Counted from the stretch's first letter, positions 7,933 to 17,617 are shown. The stretch is DNA of 64,000 bases from SPDF01 sp963812085 (GCA_963812085.1 CAWETL010000009.1:186001-250000), one strand, 5' to 3'. The notes: a model not told the origin generated them from the letters alone. Translations and numbers: made by a program.

Positions 7933-10161
7933 ATGCTTCCAACGCTCCTGCTCGCCGGCGCTCTGGCGGGGTCAGTCCCTGCCCCGACGCACGTCGCCAG
8001 TCCGCCTCGGCGCCCGGTCGACCTTGAGGCTATTTCGGCGCTCGTCGAGCGCGTCGTCCCCGGCCATGCCCGGGACTTCAAGCTCGAGGTGATTCCCGAC
8101 AGTGCCGGGCTCGACGTCTTCGAGGTGGAACAGGACGCGGGCAGGATCGTACTCCGCGGCTCCTCGGGCATCGCGCTCGCGTCGGCGCTCGACTGGTACC
8201 TCGAGCAGGTCGCCGGCGTGAGCGTCTCCCTTCCCCTCCAGCCGATTCATCTCGGCACCCTGCCGGCGGTGCCGGCCAGGGTGCGCCTCACCACCCGCTA
8301 CCGCATCCGCTACTTCTTCAACTACTGCACCTTCTCCTACTCCATGGCGTGGTGGGGCTGGGACGACTGGCAGCGGATGATCGACTGGATGGCGCTCAAC
8401 GGGGTCAACGCCCCGCTCGCCGTGACGGGGCAAGAGGCGGTGTGGCAACTGGTGCTCCGGGACGTCGGCTTCAGCCAGGCCCAGATTGCGCAGTTCCTCG
8501 TGGGCCCTGCCTACCTCCCCTGGGGCTGGATGGGGAACATCGACGGCCTGGGCGGTCCGCTCCCCGACTCCTGGATCGAGAGTCACGTCACCCTTGAGCG
8601 CCAGATCCTCGCACGCGAGCGCGCCCTGGGCATGACCCCGGTCTTGCAGGGATTCACCGGACATGTCCCAGCGTCCATCACCGAGGTCTTCCCCACCGCC
8701 CGGATCCACCAGACCGGCGACTGGTCCGCCGGGTTCAGCGGGACCTGGTTCCTGGATCCCACCGATTCGCTCTTCCAGCACATCGGCCGGCGCTTCATCG
8801 AGCGACAGACCGAGCTCTTCGGGACCGACCACCTGTACGCCGCCGATCCCTTCAACGAGATCGACCCGCCGTCGAACGACTCGACCTTCCTGGCGGCGAT
8901 GGGGCGCGCAATCTACTCGGCGATGGAGGGGGCGGATTCCGACGCGACCTGGGTGCTCCAAGGCTGGTTTCTCTACTACCAGGCGAAGTTCTGGCAGGCC
9001 CCCCAGGCCCGCGCCCTTCTCGGCGCCGTTCCCGACGACCACCTGCTGGTCCTCGACCTCTGGGGCGACCGCTACCCGGTGTGGCGAGCCCGGGAGGCGT
9101 TCTACGGGAAGCCGTGGGTCTGGAACGTCCTGTACAATTTCGGCGGCAAGGTGAGCCTGAACGGCGACCTTCCGAGGATCGCCGCCAATCTCGACAGCGT
9201 CCTCAAGAGCCCCGACCGAGGCCGACTCACCGGCCTTGGCATGACCATGGAAGGGCTCGGGACCAATCCCATCGTGCCCGAGTTCGTGATGGGCCAGACG
9301 TGGCGTGACAGCGTGCCCCCGCTGGAAGCGTGGACCCGGGACTACGTGACGCGACGGTACGGCGCCTCCGACGCCCATGCGTGGCACGCCTGGCAGTTGC
9401 TGCTCGCCACGGCGTATCGCTCGGGCGCCCAGACCGGCAACTTCCTCGCCGAGCGGCCGCAGTTCTTCGTGAAAGGCACCGCCTACCGGTCGGAGCCCGT
9501 CCCCCCATACGACCCGCGGACCCTGGCGCAGGCCCTGGACTCGCTCCTCGCGGCGGCTCCTGCCCTCGGCGGGAACGACGGCTATCGATACGACGTCGTC
9601 AACCTCACCCGCCAGGTCCTGGGGGAACTGGGGCTCCCGCTCGTGAACCAGGTCGAGGACGCCTACAACCGGAAGGACCTTCCGGCGCTCCGCTCGGCGG
9701 AGGCGCGTGTCCTCGAGCTGCTCCGCGACCTGGACACCCTGGTCGGCACGCGGCGGGAGTTCCTGCTGGGAGTTTGGCTCGCCGACGCCCGGAGCTGGGG
9801 CACGACCGGCGCCGAGCGGCGACTGTACGAGTGGAACGCGCGCAACATCATCACCCTCTGGGGCACCAAGTGCACCGAGGGGCAGAACGACGACCTGAAT
9901 CTCTACGCGTTCAAGGAATGGGAGGGGATGTTCACCTCCTATTTCCTGCCGCGCTGGCGCGTCTTCTTCGACCAACTGAATCAATCACTCGCCAGCGGCG
10001 TACCATTTGATCGGACGCCGTTCGCGACGGCGATGTGCGCGTGGGAGCAGCAGTGGTCCAGCGAGACCGGCTCCTTCCCCACCGAGCCGCGAGGGGATGC
10101 CGTCTCCACCGCCCGCCGGCTGGCGTCGAAGTACATGGAGGTGCATCGCATCTCGCGATGA
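7933..10161 (+). CDS. GH89 alpha-N-acetylglucosaminidase (NAGLU-like)
   Basis: 742 residues with a Sec signal (MLPTLLLAGALAGSVPA). It matches NAGLU along its length: an N-terminal small domain, then a TIM barrel with YCTFSYSMAWWGWDDWQRMIDWMALNGVN, the acidic site DPFNEIDPP at ~306-314 with its catalytic Glu, and WVLQGW. An all-helical C-terminal part follows (NEWNARNIITLWG-type region near 640). These enzymes remove terminal alpha-linked GlcNAc, for example from heparan-type chains or O-glycans. It starts 19 bases after the M1 gene, with GAGG about 8 bases before ATG. It shares the strand with GH3 and GH29 genes downstream, suggesting joint use of animal-type or mucin-type glycans. Confidence 0.92.
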   Translation: MLPTLLLAGALAGSVPAPTHVASPPRRPVDLEAISALVERVVPGHARDFKLEVIPDSAGLDVFEVEQDAGRIVLRGSSGIALASALDWYLEQVAGVSVSLPLQPIHLGTLPAVPARVRLTTRYRIRYFFNYCTFSYSMAWWGWDDWQRMIDWMALNGVNAPLAVTGQEAVWQLVLRDVGFSQAQIAQFLVGPAYLPWGWMGNIDGLGGPLPDSWIESHVTLERQILARERALGMTPVLQGFTGHVPASITEVFPTARIHQTGDWSAGFSGTWFLDPTDSLFQHIGRRFIERQTELFGTDHLYAADPFNEIDPPSNDSTFLAAMGRAIYSAMEGADSDATWVLQGWFLYYQAKFWQAPQARALLGAVPDDHLLVLDLWGDRYPVWRAREAFYGKPWVWNVLYNFGGKVSLNGDLPRIAANLDSVLKSPDRGRLTGLGMTMEGLGTNPIVPEFVMGQTWRDSVPPLEAWTRDYVTRRYGASDAHAWHAWQLLLATAYRSGAQTGNFLAERPQFFVKGTAYRSEPVPPYDPRTLAQALDSLLAAAPALGGNDGYRYDVVNLTRQVLGELGLPLVNQVEDAYNRKDLPALRSAEARVLELLRDLDTLVGTRREFLLGVWLADARSWGTTGAERRLYEWNARNIITLWGTKCTEGQNDDLNLYAFKEWEGMFTSYFLPRWRVFFDQLNQSLASGVPFDRTPFATAMCAWEQQWSSETGSFPTEPRGDAVSTARRLASKYMEVHRISR

Positions 10162-10164
10162 CCG

Positions 10165-10194
10165 TTGACAGGCGTCCGTCGACCAGCCTACTTT
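10165..10194 (+). promoter_or_regulatory. Sigma-70-like promoter
   Basis: A perfect -35 box TTGACA (10165-10170) is followed by an 18-bp spacer and TACTTT (10189-10194). It lies directly after the GH89 stop and 33 bases before ATG 10228. The glycosidase cluster may therefore have an internal promoter here. Confidence 0.6.
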
Positions 10195-10227
10195 GCGGCA
10201 CAAAGTGGAACCGACCTGGAGGTGATC

Positions 10228-10737
10228 ATGCCGCGTTGGCTGCGCGTCATCCGTGGGATGATCGGCACGGGACTCACCTTCGCCGTGGGTGTGGGTGTCG
10301 TGGGTTCGCTGCTGGGCCTCGTGGCGCTGCTGGTGGGCCAGGCTTCTCTGGACGACCTGCGGATGGTCGGCAAGATGTCCGTGGTCGCCTTCATCGTCGG
10401 CGTCGGGTTTTCCGGCGTGCTGGCCCTCGCCGCGCGAGGACGGACGTTTGACCGCCTCTCGCTCCGCTTCGTGACCGCCCTGGGTGCGGCGGGCGGATTT
10501 CTCTACTTCCTCTTTATTGCCGCCGCCAACGGGGCCAGGGTGTGGTCCGTCTGGAACGCCATCGGCAACCTGACGATCCTCACCCTCCTGGGTGCCGGCG
10601 CCGCGGGCGGCATGCTACTCCTCGCCCGAAAAACTAGGGAGGCGCTGACGCCCGGTGAGAACACGCGCCGCCTGAGTGAGGGTACGCCCGAGGCTCCGCT
10701 GGCCCGGAGCGAAGCTGAGCGGGAGTCGCACCGTTAA
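10228..10737 (+). CDS. Hypothetical multi-pass membrane protein
   Basis: 169 residues from ATG 10228, chosen because GGAGG lies at 10218-10222. I do not recognise the family. Four to five hydrophobic segments are visible: residues ~8-35, 48-70, 83-105 and 112-132 by inspection. A polar, charged tail of about 35 residues follows (ARKTREALTPGENTRR onward). The protein should sit in the inner membrane with this tail in the cytoplasm. It separates the GH89 gene from the GH3 gene, whose frame opens inside its last 60 bases. A role in the glycan cluster is possible but unsupported. Confidence 0.7.
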   Translation: MPRWLRVIRGMIGTGLTFAVGVGVVGSLLGLVALLVGQASLDDLRMVGKMSVVAFIVGVGFSGVLALAARGRTFDRLSLRFVTALGAAGGFLYFLFIAAANGARVWSVWNAIGNLTILTLLGAGAAGGMLLLARKTREALTPGENTRRLSEGTPEAPLARSEAERESHR

Positions 10738-13312
10738 GGTCCGCCTGGCCCACCCATCCGCACGACGGCTCCGCCGCGCAGGGGGCTGGCGTACGTGCGC
10801 ACTCCTCCTTCTGCTTGCTGCGTCCCCCGGCGTGGCCGCCGCCCAGGCTTCAGACCTCCTCCCTCGGATGACCATCGAGGAGAAGTTCTGGCAGCTGTTC
10901 ATGGTTCCCGGCAGCCCCGCCGACTCCGGACACGATTACCGCCACGGCATCTTCGGCCTCCAGATTCCCGCCGCGCCCACCGCGCGGGAGGACGCCGAGC
11001 GGATCGACTCCGTCCAGCGCTTCTTCGTGGAGCGCACCCGCCTCGGCATCCCGATCGTCCCGTTCGACGAAGCGGTCCACGGCCTCACCCGGCCCGGCGC
11101 CACCGTCTTTCCCCAGGCAATCGGCCTTGCCGCCACCTGGGACACCGCACTGATGGGCCGAGTGGCCACCGCCATCGCCCGCGAGGCGCGCTCCCGCGGC
11201 ATCCGCCAAGTGCTCTCGCCCGTCGTCAACCTTGCCACCGACGTCCGCTGGGGGCGCACCGAGGAGACCTACGGCGAGGACCCCCTCCTCGCCTCGGCGA
11301 TGGTCCGCGCCTTCGTGTCCCCATTCGAACGGCTCGGTGTCATCACCACGCCGAAGCATTTCGTCGCCAACGTCGGCGACGGCGGGCGCGACAGCTACCC
11401 GATTTCCCTCGACGACCGCACGCTCGCCGAGCTCTATGCTCCGCCCTTCCGCGCGGCCTTCGCCGCGGGATCGCGCTCGGTCATGACGGCCTACAACTCC
11501 GTCGGTGGCCTCCCGGCCAGCCAGAACCCGCATCTCCTGACCGAGATGCTCCGGCGGGCGTGGGGCTTCCAGGGGTTCGTCATCACCGACGCCTCCGCCA
11601 CCGGCGGCGCCACCGTGCTGCACCACACCGCGGCCACCACCCAGGAGGCGGCCCGCCAGGCGCTCGTTGCCGGCGTGGACGTCATCTTCCAGAGTGCCTG
11701 GCCCCAGTACGTCCCGTACCTCGACGCCGTCCGCACCCTGGTCCCCCCGGCCGTCACCGACTCCGCCGTGGCCCGCGTGCTCCGCGCCAAGGCGGCCATC
11801 GGGCTCTTCCAGGATCCGTACGGCAACCCCGACAGCGCCGCCTACTGGAACGGCCATCCAACCCACCACGCGCTGGCCCGCGAGGCCGCGGCGGCCGCGA
11901 TGGTGCTCCTCCGGAACACCGGCGTTCTCCCGCTCGATGCGAAGGTGCCGTCAGTCGCGCTGATCGGCGTCGATGCCGCGGCGGCCCGGCTCGGCGGCTA
12001 CACCGCGCCGGGCGCGGCACCCACCTCCATCCTCGCGGGACTCACTGCGCGCCTGGGGAGTCGCGTGCACTACGCACCGGGCCCCGGGCGCGAGAGCGCC
12101 GCGTACACCAGCGTGCCCACCGGCGGCGTGGCGCTCACGGCGGAGTTCTTTGCCAACCCCGACCTCCAGGGCCGCCCCACCGCGGTGCGCCGCGACTCCG
12201 CCGTGGACGTGCGCTGGAGCTTTGCGCCCCCCGCGCCCGGCCTCGGTACCGACTGGTATTCGGTCCGCTGGAGCGGCACCCTCACTGCCGGGCCCGAGGG
12301 AGTGCGGCGGCTCGGTGTGGACGGCACCGACGGCTGGCGCCTCTGGCTCGACGACCGGCTCCTCATCGACGCATGGGAAAAGCGCTCGGCCGGCGCGCGG
12401 CTCGCCGAGGTGGCGCTGGCGCCGCGGAGCACGCATGCCCTTCGTCTCGAGTTTCACGAGACCACCGGAAACGCCCAGTTCCGCCTCGTCTGGGACACCG
12501 GCGCCGAACTAGCGGCCCTCGCGCGGCTCGATAGCGCCGTGGTATTGGCGCGCCGGAGCGCCGTGGCGGTGGTGGTGGCCGGAATCGAGGAGGGGGAGTT
12601 CCGCGACCGCGCCCGCCTCGGGCTCCCGGGATACCAGGAGGAACTCATCCGGCGCGTGGCCGCCACCGGCACGCCAACTGTCGTGGTGCTGGTCGGCGGG
12701 AGCGCCATCACCATGCCTTGGCTCGACTCGGTCGGCGCCGTGTTGATGGCGTGGTACCCCGGGGAGGAAGGAGGCCACGCGGTGGCCGACGTCCTCCTCG
12801 GCGACGTGAACCCCTCCGGACGGCTGCCGATCTCCTTTCCGCTCGAGGAAGGCCAGCTCCCTCTCACCTACAACCACCGCCCCACCGGCCGCGGCGACGA
12901 CTATGCCGATCTCTCCGGCCGGCCGCTCTTCCCGTTCGGGTTCGGCCTCTCGTACACCCGGTTCACTTACGACAGTCTCGTGATCATTCCGGCGGCGATC
13001 GCGCCGCAGGCCTCGGCCGAGGTGCGGCTCCGGGTGCGGAACGCCGGCACGCGCGCGGGGCACGAGGTGGTCGAGCTCTACCTGCGGGACAAGGTGGCCA
13101 CCTATGCCCGGCCGGTGCTCCAGCTCGCGGGGTTCACGCGGGTGTGGCTCGCGCCCGGGGAGGCGCGCGAGGTGCGCTTCACGCTGGGGCCGGAGCAATT
13201 GGCGGTACTCGATGCCGCGCTCCATCCGGTGGTGGAGCCGGGAACGTTCACGGTCTACGTGGGGGCGTCGTCGCGCGACATTCGCCTCCGCGGCACCCTC
13301 GAGGTCCGCTGA
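10676..13312 (+). CDS. GH3 family beta-glycosidase with PA14 insertion
   Basis: 878 residues if GTG 10676 is used. The signal sequence (TCALLLLLAASPGVAAAQ) only appears at residues ~40-58. No ATG, GTG or TTG lies between, so the start is uncertain and overlaps the preceding gene by 62 bases. Domains in order: a GH3 barrel (MTIEEKFWQLF, TTPKHFVANVGDGGRDS, nucleophile Asp ~305 in FVITDASA); the second GH3 domain, interrupted by a PA14 sugar-binding module (~485-608, from VALTAEFFANPDLQG); and a C-terminal fibronectin III-like domain (VRLRVRNAGTRAGHEVVELY). It is an exported exo-beta-glucosidase, beta-xylosidase or beta-hexosaminidase; the specificity cannot be told. It is coupled to the next GH29 gene by a TGATG overlap. 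Confidence 0.9.
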   Translation: MRVRPRLRWPGAKLSGSRTVKVRLAHPSARRLRRAGGWRTCALLLLLAASPGVAAAQASDLLPRMTIEEKFWQLFMVPGSPADSGHDYRHGIFGLQIPAAPTAREDAERIDSVQRFFVERTRLGIPIVPFDEAVHGLTRPGATVFPQAIGLAATWDTALMGRVATAIAREARSRGIRQVLSPVVNLATDVRWGRTEETYGEDPLLASAMVRAFVSPFERLGVITTPKHFVANVGDGGRDSYPISLDDRTLAELYAPPFRAAFAAGSRSVMTAYNSVGGLPASQNPHLLTEMLRRAWGFQGFVITDASATGGATVLHHTAATTQEAARQALVAGVDVIFQSAWPQYVPYLDAVRTLVPPAVTDSAVARVLRAKAAIGLFQDPYGNPDSAAYWNGHPTHHALAREAAAAAMVLLRNTGVLPLDAKVPSVALIGVDAAAARLGGYTAPGAAPTSILAGLTARLGSRVHYAPGPGRESAAYTSVPTGGVALTAEFFANPDLQGRPTAVRRDSAVDVRWSFAPPAPGLGTDWYSVRWSGTLTAGPEGVRRLGVDGTDGWRLWLDDRLLIDAWEKRSAGARLAEVALAPRSTHALRLEFHETTGNAQFRLVWDTGAELAALARLDSAVVLARRSAVAVVVAGIEEGEFRDRARLGLPGYQEELIRRVAATGTPTVVVLVGGSAITMPWLDSVGAVLMAWYPGEEGGHAVADVLLGDVNPSGRLPISFPLEEGQLPLTYNHRPTGRGDDYADLSGRPLFPFGFGLSYTRFTYDSLVIIPAAIAPQASAEVRLRVRNAGTRAGHEVVELYLRDKVATYARPVLQLAGFTRVWLAPGEAREVRFTLGPEQLAVLDAALHPVVEPGTFTVYVGASSRDIRLRGTLEVR

Positions 13313-14626
13313 TGCAGCGACGGAACTTTCTTGCGGCCGGGGTTGTTGGCGCCGCAGCGATGGCGGCCCCCGGACTCGACCGCCTCCTGCCCGGGCCCGC
13401 GCGCCCGGTGCCGACGCCGGAACAGCTCCAGTGGCAGCGCGACGAGCTGGCGCTCTTCCTCCACTTCGGCGTCAACACCTTTACCGACCGGGAGTGGGGC
13501 GACGGCACGGAGAGTCCAGCCGTCTTTCAGCCCACCGCCCTCGATGCCCGCCAGTGGGCGCGCGCGGCCAGGGCCGCCGGCGCCCGCGGAATGGTCCTCA
13601 CCGCCAAGCACCACGACGGCTTCTGCCTCTGGCCCACGGCCACCACGACCCACTCGGTGGCGTCGAGCCCCTGGCGGGGCGGCGTGGGCGACGTGGTGCG
13701 CGAGTTCACCGACGCCTGTCGCGCCGAGGGGCTCCGGGCGGGGCTCTACCTCTCGCCGTGGGACCGGAACGCGCCGAGCTACGGCGACTCGCCGCGGTAT
13801 AACGACTTCTACTGCGCCCAGCTCACCGAGCTGCTCACCCGGTACGGGCCGCTCAACGAGGTCTGGTTCGACGGGGCGGTCGAGGTGGGGCCGGGGGGCC
13901 GGCGGCAGGAGTACGACTGGGCCCGGATCTGGGGCCTGGTCCGCTCGCTGCAACCGGGGGCCGTCATCTTCTCCGATGCGGGACCCGACGTGCGGTGGAT
14001 CGGCAACGAGCGCGGCATCGCGGGCGACCCGAACTGGTCCACCGTGAACCCCGCGACGGTTCCCTACCCCGGCGCGAGCGGCGACGACGTCATCGCGATG
14101 CTCCTGCACGGCGACCCCGTGGGCACGGCCTGGCGGCCCGGGCGAGGCCGACGTGTCGATCCGGCCCGGCTGGTTCTGGCACCCCGCCGAGGACGCGGCG
14201 GTCCGGACGGTGGACGACCTGGTGGAGCTCTATTTCAGTTCGGTGGGGCGGAACGCGAAGCTCCTGCTCAACGTACCCCCGACGCGTGACGGTCGGATCC
14301 ACCCGACCGACGAGTCGCGCCTCCGCGGGATGCGCGAGCGGCTGGATGCGCTCTTTGCCAACGACCTCGCTTCGGCGGCGGCCACCGGGCGGCCGATGAC
14401 GGTGTCGATCGCGGACCTCCGGGAAGACATTGCCCGTGGGCAGTCGGTGGCGGCGTACCGGCTCGAGGGCCGGGTGGAGGGCAAGTGGCGCGTCCTCTCG
14501 CGCGGCACGACGATCGGCCACCGGAAGCTCGACCGCTTCACGCCGGTCACGATCACCGGGGCGCGCCTTACGATCGAGGACGCGGCGGGGCCGGTGGCGA
14601 CGGACCCGGTGCGGCTGTTCTCCTAG
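13312..14626 (+). CDS. GH29 alpha-L-fucosidase, Tat-exported (frame broken at ~14140)
   Basis: About 437 residues once repaired. The start ATG 13312 overlaps the GH3 stop. The N-terminus has a twin-arginine signal (QRRNFLAAG then GAAAMAAPG). GH29 features are clear: FLHFGVNTF, MVLTAKHHDGFCLWP, GLYLSPWDRN, and the nucleophile Asp ~187 in EVWFDGAV. At 14137-14142 the run CCCGGG carries one G too many. Before it the frame reads GDPVGTAWRPG; the family sequence continues one frame over as EADVSIRPGWFWHPAED and then VGRNAKLLLNVPPTRDGRI, to the stop at 14626. Without correction the first frame ends at 14289. The enzyme removes alpha-L-fucose and completes the GH89/GH3/GH29 set. Tat export implies folding in the cytoplasm before secretion. 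Confidence 0.87.
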
Positions 14627-14647
14627 CGCGGCGTTGCAGCAGGTGCC

Positions 14648-16918
14648 ATGTTTCCCTCCATCGTGACTGACCTCCAGCAACGCCTCGCGACCTCGCTCGC
14701 CGGCCGCTACACTATCGAACGACAGATCGGCGAAGGCGGCATGGCCGTCGTCTTCCTGGCCCACGACCTCCGCCACGGCCGCCAGGTGGCGGTCAAGGTT
14801 CTCCGGCCCGAGATCGCCTCCGAGATCGGCGGCGACCGGTTCGATCGTGAGATCAGGATGGCCGCCCGGCTGACCCACCCGCACATCCTCCCGGTCTTCG
14901 ACTCGGGCGAGGCCGGCGGCCTCTACTTCTACGTCATGCCGATGATGGCCGGGAAGTCGCTGCGCGACCGGATGGCCGGCGGCACGATGCTCCCGCTCGA
15001 CGAGGCGCTGCGGATCACCCGCCAGGTCGCCTCGGCGCTCGACTACGCCCACCGCCAGGGGATTGTTCACCGCGACATCAAGCCCGAGAACATCCTGATG
15101 CACGAGGAGGCCGCCCTGGTGGCCGACTTCGGCATCGGCAAGGCGCTGAGCGGAGACAGCGGCACGATCACCCAGACCGGGCTCGCGGTCGGCACACCGG
15201 CCTACATGAGCCCCGAGCAGGCGTCCGCCGACGCCTCGGTGGATGGGCGGAGCGACCTCTATTCCCTCGGCTGCGTCCTGTACGAGATGCTCACCGGGGA
15301 GCAGCCCTACACCGGCCCCAACGCGCAGGCCATCATCTCCAAGCGCTTCCTCGCGCCGGTGCCGCACGCGCGCGCGATGCGCGACGTGCCCGAACTCGTG
15401 GACCAGGCGATCGTGCGCGCGCTGGCACGGACCCCGGTGGACCGTTTCCCGACGGCCGCCGAGTTCGCCGAGGCGCTGCTGCAGGCCGAACAGCGGGAAC
15501 GCACCCCGTCCGGCACCACGCCGGTCGGCGTCGCGCCGGCCGAGAAGTCCATCGTGGTGCTCCCGCTCGCCAACATGAGCGCGGACCCCGAGAACGAGTA
15601 CTTCAGCGACGGCATGACCGAGGAGATCATCAACGCCCTGGCCCGGATCCCCGGGTTGCAGGTGGCGTCACGCACCTCGTCGTTCGCGTTCAAGGGGAAG
15701 CCGGTCGAGATCGCGGAGGTGGGCCGCCGGCTCGGTGTCTCCTCGGTGCTGGAGGGGAGCGTCCGCAAGATCGGCAACCGCATCCGGATCGCCGCCCAGC
15801 TGGTGAACGTGACCAACAACTACCAGCTCTGGTCGGAGACGTTCGACCGCCAGCTCGAGGACGTCTTCGCGATCCAGGACGAGATCAGTCGCGCCATCGC
15901 GGACGCGCTCAAGATCAAGCTGATGGGCGGGGCGCAGGCGGAGCCGCTGGTCAAGCCGGCCACCGAGAACCTCGAGGCGTACACTCTCTACCTCAAGGGC
16001 CGATTCTTCGTCAACCGGCTGGCCGAGCACGACCTCCACAAGGCGCAGTCGCTCTTCGAGCAGGCGCTCGACGCCGATCCCGGCTACGCCCGCGCCTACT
16101 CGGGCATCGCCGACTGCTGGAGCAACCTGGCCGACGACTGGGTGGCGCCGGAGGTGGCGTATCCCAAGGCCAAGTCGGCCGCCACGCGCGCCGTCCAGCT
16201 GGAGCCGACGCTGGGCGAGGCGCACAGCTCGATCGGCAAGGTGCTCTGCTGGTACGAGTGGGACTTCGAGGGCGCGTCGCGCGCGCTGGCCAAGGCGGTG
16301 GAGTACAACCCGAACTACGCCGAGGCGCACTTCGTGTACGGCAGCACGCTGCCGGCGGTCGGGCGCCTGGTGGAGGCGATCGACGAACTGCGAAAGGCGC
16401 TGGCCCTCGATCCGCTCTCGGCGCATTTTTCCCGCTGGCTCGGGCGCTTCCTGCTCTACGCCGAGCGCAACGAGGCCGCGGTGGAACAGAGCCGGAAGAC
16501 GCTGGAGATCGAGCCGAACTACTTCCAGGCGTACCTCGACATCGGCGCCGCGGAACTTGCGCGCGGCAACCTCGACGCGTCGCTGGCCGCCTTCCGGCGG
16601 GGCCAGTCGCTCAGCACGGCGGTGCGGTCCTACGACGCGATGATCGTCCGGCCGCTCGTGGCCCTGGGGGAAACAGAGGAGGCCGCCGCGATCATGGAGC
16701 GCCTCGAGGCCCAGGCCAAGACCGAATACCTCCGCGCCGAGGTGCTGGCCATGGGGCACGCGGCCCTCGGCGACCTCGACCGGGCGTTCGCGTCGCTCCA
16801 GCGCGCGCTCGACGCGCATTCGGCCGGGCTCATCTACCTCCACCTCGACCCGGGCTACGGGCCGCTGCGGAAGGACCCGCGCTACGCTGAGCTGGTCCGG
16901 AAGATCGGGTTGCGGTAG
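14648..16918 (+). CDS. Ser/Thr protein kinase with TolB-like and TPR domains
   Basis: 756 residues. The kinase domain (~20-280) has GEGGMAVVFLA, VAVKVL, HRDIKPEN (~141-148), ADFGIGK and AYMSPEQ. At ~298-430 it carries the TolB-like/FlgO-like domain typical of such proteins (EKSIVVLPLANMSADPENEY, then VASRTSSFAFKGK and NVTNNYQLWSETF). TPR repeats fill ~435-756 (ALDADPGYARAYSG, AVEYNPNYAEAHFVYG and others). There is no obvious transmembrane segment, so it is probably cytoplasmic. It begins 21 bases after the GH29 gene and might be cotranscribed with it. A hairpin at 16951 ends the unit. The proteins it phosphorylates are unknown; the FHA and PP2C genes at 55.8-57.8 kb are possible partners. Confidence 0.92.
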   Translation: MFPSIVTDLQQRLATSLAGRYTIERQIGEGGMAVVFLAHDLRHGRQVAVKVLRPEIASEIGGDRFDREIRMAARLTHPHILPVFDSGEAGGLYFYVMPMMAGKSLRDRMAGGTMLPLDEALRITRQVASALDYAHRQGIVHRDIKPENILMHEEAALVADFGIGKALSGDSGTITQTGLAVGTPAYMSPEQASADASVDGRSDLYSLGCVLYEMLTGEQPYTGPNAQAIISKRFLAPVPHARAMRDVPELVDQAIVRALARTPVDRFPTAAEFAEALLQAEQRERTPSGTTPVGVAPAEKSIVVLPLANMSADPENEYFSDGMTEEIINALARIPGLQVASRTSSFAFKGKPVEIAEVGRRLGVSSVLEGSVRKIGNRIRIAAQLVNVTNNYQLWSETFDRQLEDVFAIQDEISRAIADALKIKLMGGAQAEPLVKPATENLEAYTLYLKGRFFVNRLAEHDLHKAQSLFEQALDADPGYARAYSGIADCWSNLADDWVAPEVAYPKAKSAATRAVQLEPTLGEAHSSIGKVLCWYEWDFEGASRALAKAVEYNPNYAEAHFVYGSTLPAVGRLVEAIDELRKALALDPLSAHFSRWLGRFLLYAERNEAAVEQSRKTLEIEPNYFQAYLDIGAAELARGNLDASLAAFRRGQSLSTAVRSYDAMIVRPLVALGETEEAAAIMERLEAQAKTEYLRAEVLAMGHAALGDLDRAFASLQRALDAHSAGLIYLHLDPGYGPLRKDPRYAELVRKIGLR

Positions 16919-16950
16919 CGGACCCACTTCGTCGGGACGCACCCAACCCA

Positions 16951-16984
16951 AACCCCGCCCGTGCCGTGAGGCTCGAGCGGGGTT
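16951..16984 (+). terminator. Terminator after the kinase/TPR gene
   Basis: AACCCCGC (16951-16958) pairs with GCGGGGTT (16977-16984), followed by CTTGGTT. The sequence GTTCTTGGTT is also found at the truncated hairpin at the start of the window. Confidence 0.6.
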
Positions 16985-17024
16985 CTTGGTTCCTGACTGG
17001 GAGCCCCAGGTGAGCGGTTTCCGG

Positions 17025-17498
17025 CTACGTCTTCGGCACCGACACTACCGAGAGGCGCACGATCTTCCACTGCCTATCCGTTCCGCGCCGAAGTACCGCG
17101 AGGTAATGACTCTTCAGTTCGCCGCCCGCTTGGGGGTGCATGGTGGTCGTTCCCACATCGATGGCCGTCCGGCCGAAGGCGACGAGGCTGTCGGACGTGA
17201 TGATAATGTGCGGGAACGTCGGCGCCATCTTCGTGAGGGCGGCCGTGATCGCCGCTTGGCCCACGTACGTGCTGCCGTCCTCGGTCGTGATGATCGCATC
17301 CGGGGCATACATGGCGGCCAGCGCCGGAACGTCCTTCTTGTTGTAGTTCTCGGCGTACTCAATCCGGTAACGGTAGGTCTCGCTGATGACGGTCTGCAGC
17401 GGGATCACGCTGTCCGGAATCTGGGCGCTCGCCATCGAGGGCGCCACAAACGAGAGCGCCAGGAGGAGAGCAACAGCGGCACTGGGTCGGACTGCCAT
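17025..17498 (-). CDS. Exported SnoaL/DUF4440-like protein
   Basis: 157 residues from ATG 17498, preceded by GAGG at a spacing of five. A Sec signal (AVALLLALSFVAPSMASAQ) comes first. The rest fits the NTF2-like/SnoaL fold of DUF4440 proteins: helix AENYNKKDVPALAAMYAPDAIITTEDG, then GQAAITAALTKMA, and beta-strands ending in GTDRQWKIVRLSVV. Family members are often of unknown function, and some are isomerases or hydrolases. No catalytic residue can be assigned. It is a monocistronic gene between two terminators and is likely periplasmic. Confidence 0.75.
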   Translation of the reverse strand: MAVRPSAAVALLLALSFVAPSMASAQIPDSVIPLQTVISETYRYRIEYAENYNKKDVPALAAMYAPDAIITTEDGSTYVGQAAITAALTKMAPTFPHIIITSDSLVAFGRTAIDVGTTTMHPQAGGELKSHYLAVLRRGTDRQWKIVRLSVVSVPKT

Positions 17499-17617
17499 GA
17501 CAACCTCGGGGTGAGGGGAGCGAAGATGGTAGCACGAAGGCCGGGGTTCCGTGAGGGGGGGGCCAGGTCGAGGGTCCCCCCTCCGGCACTTGCGGCCGGA
17601 CAGCCGGGCAAGCACAA

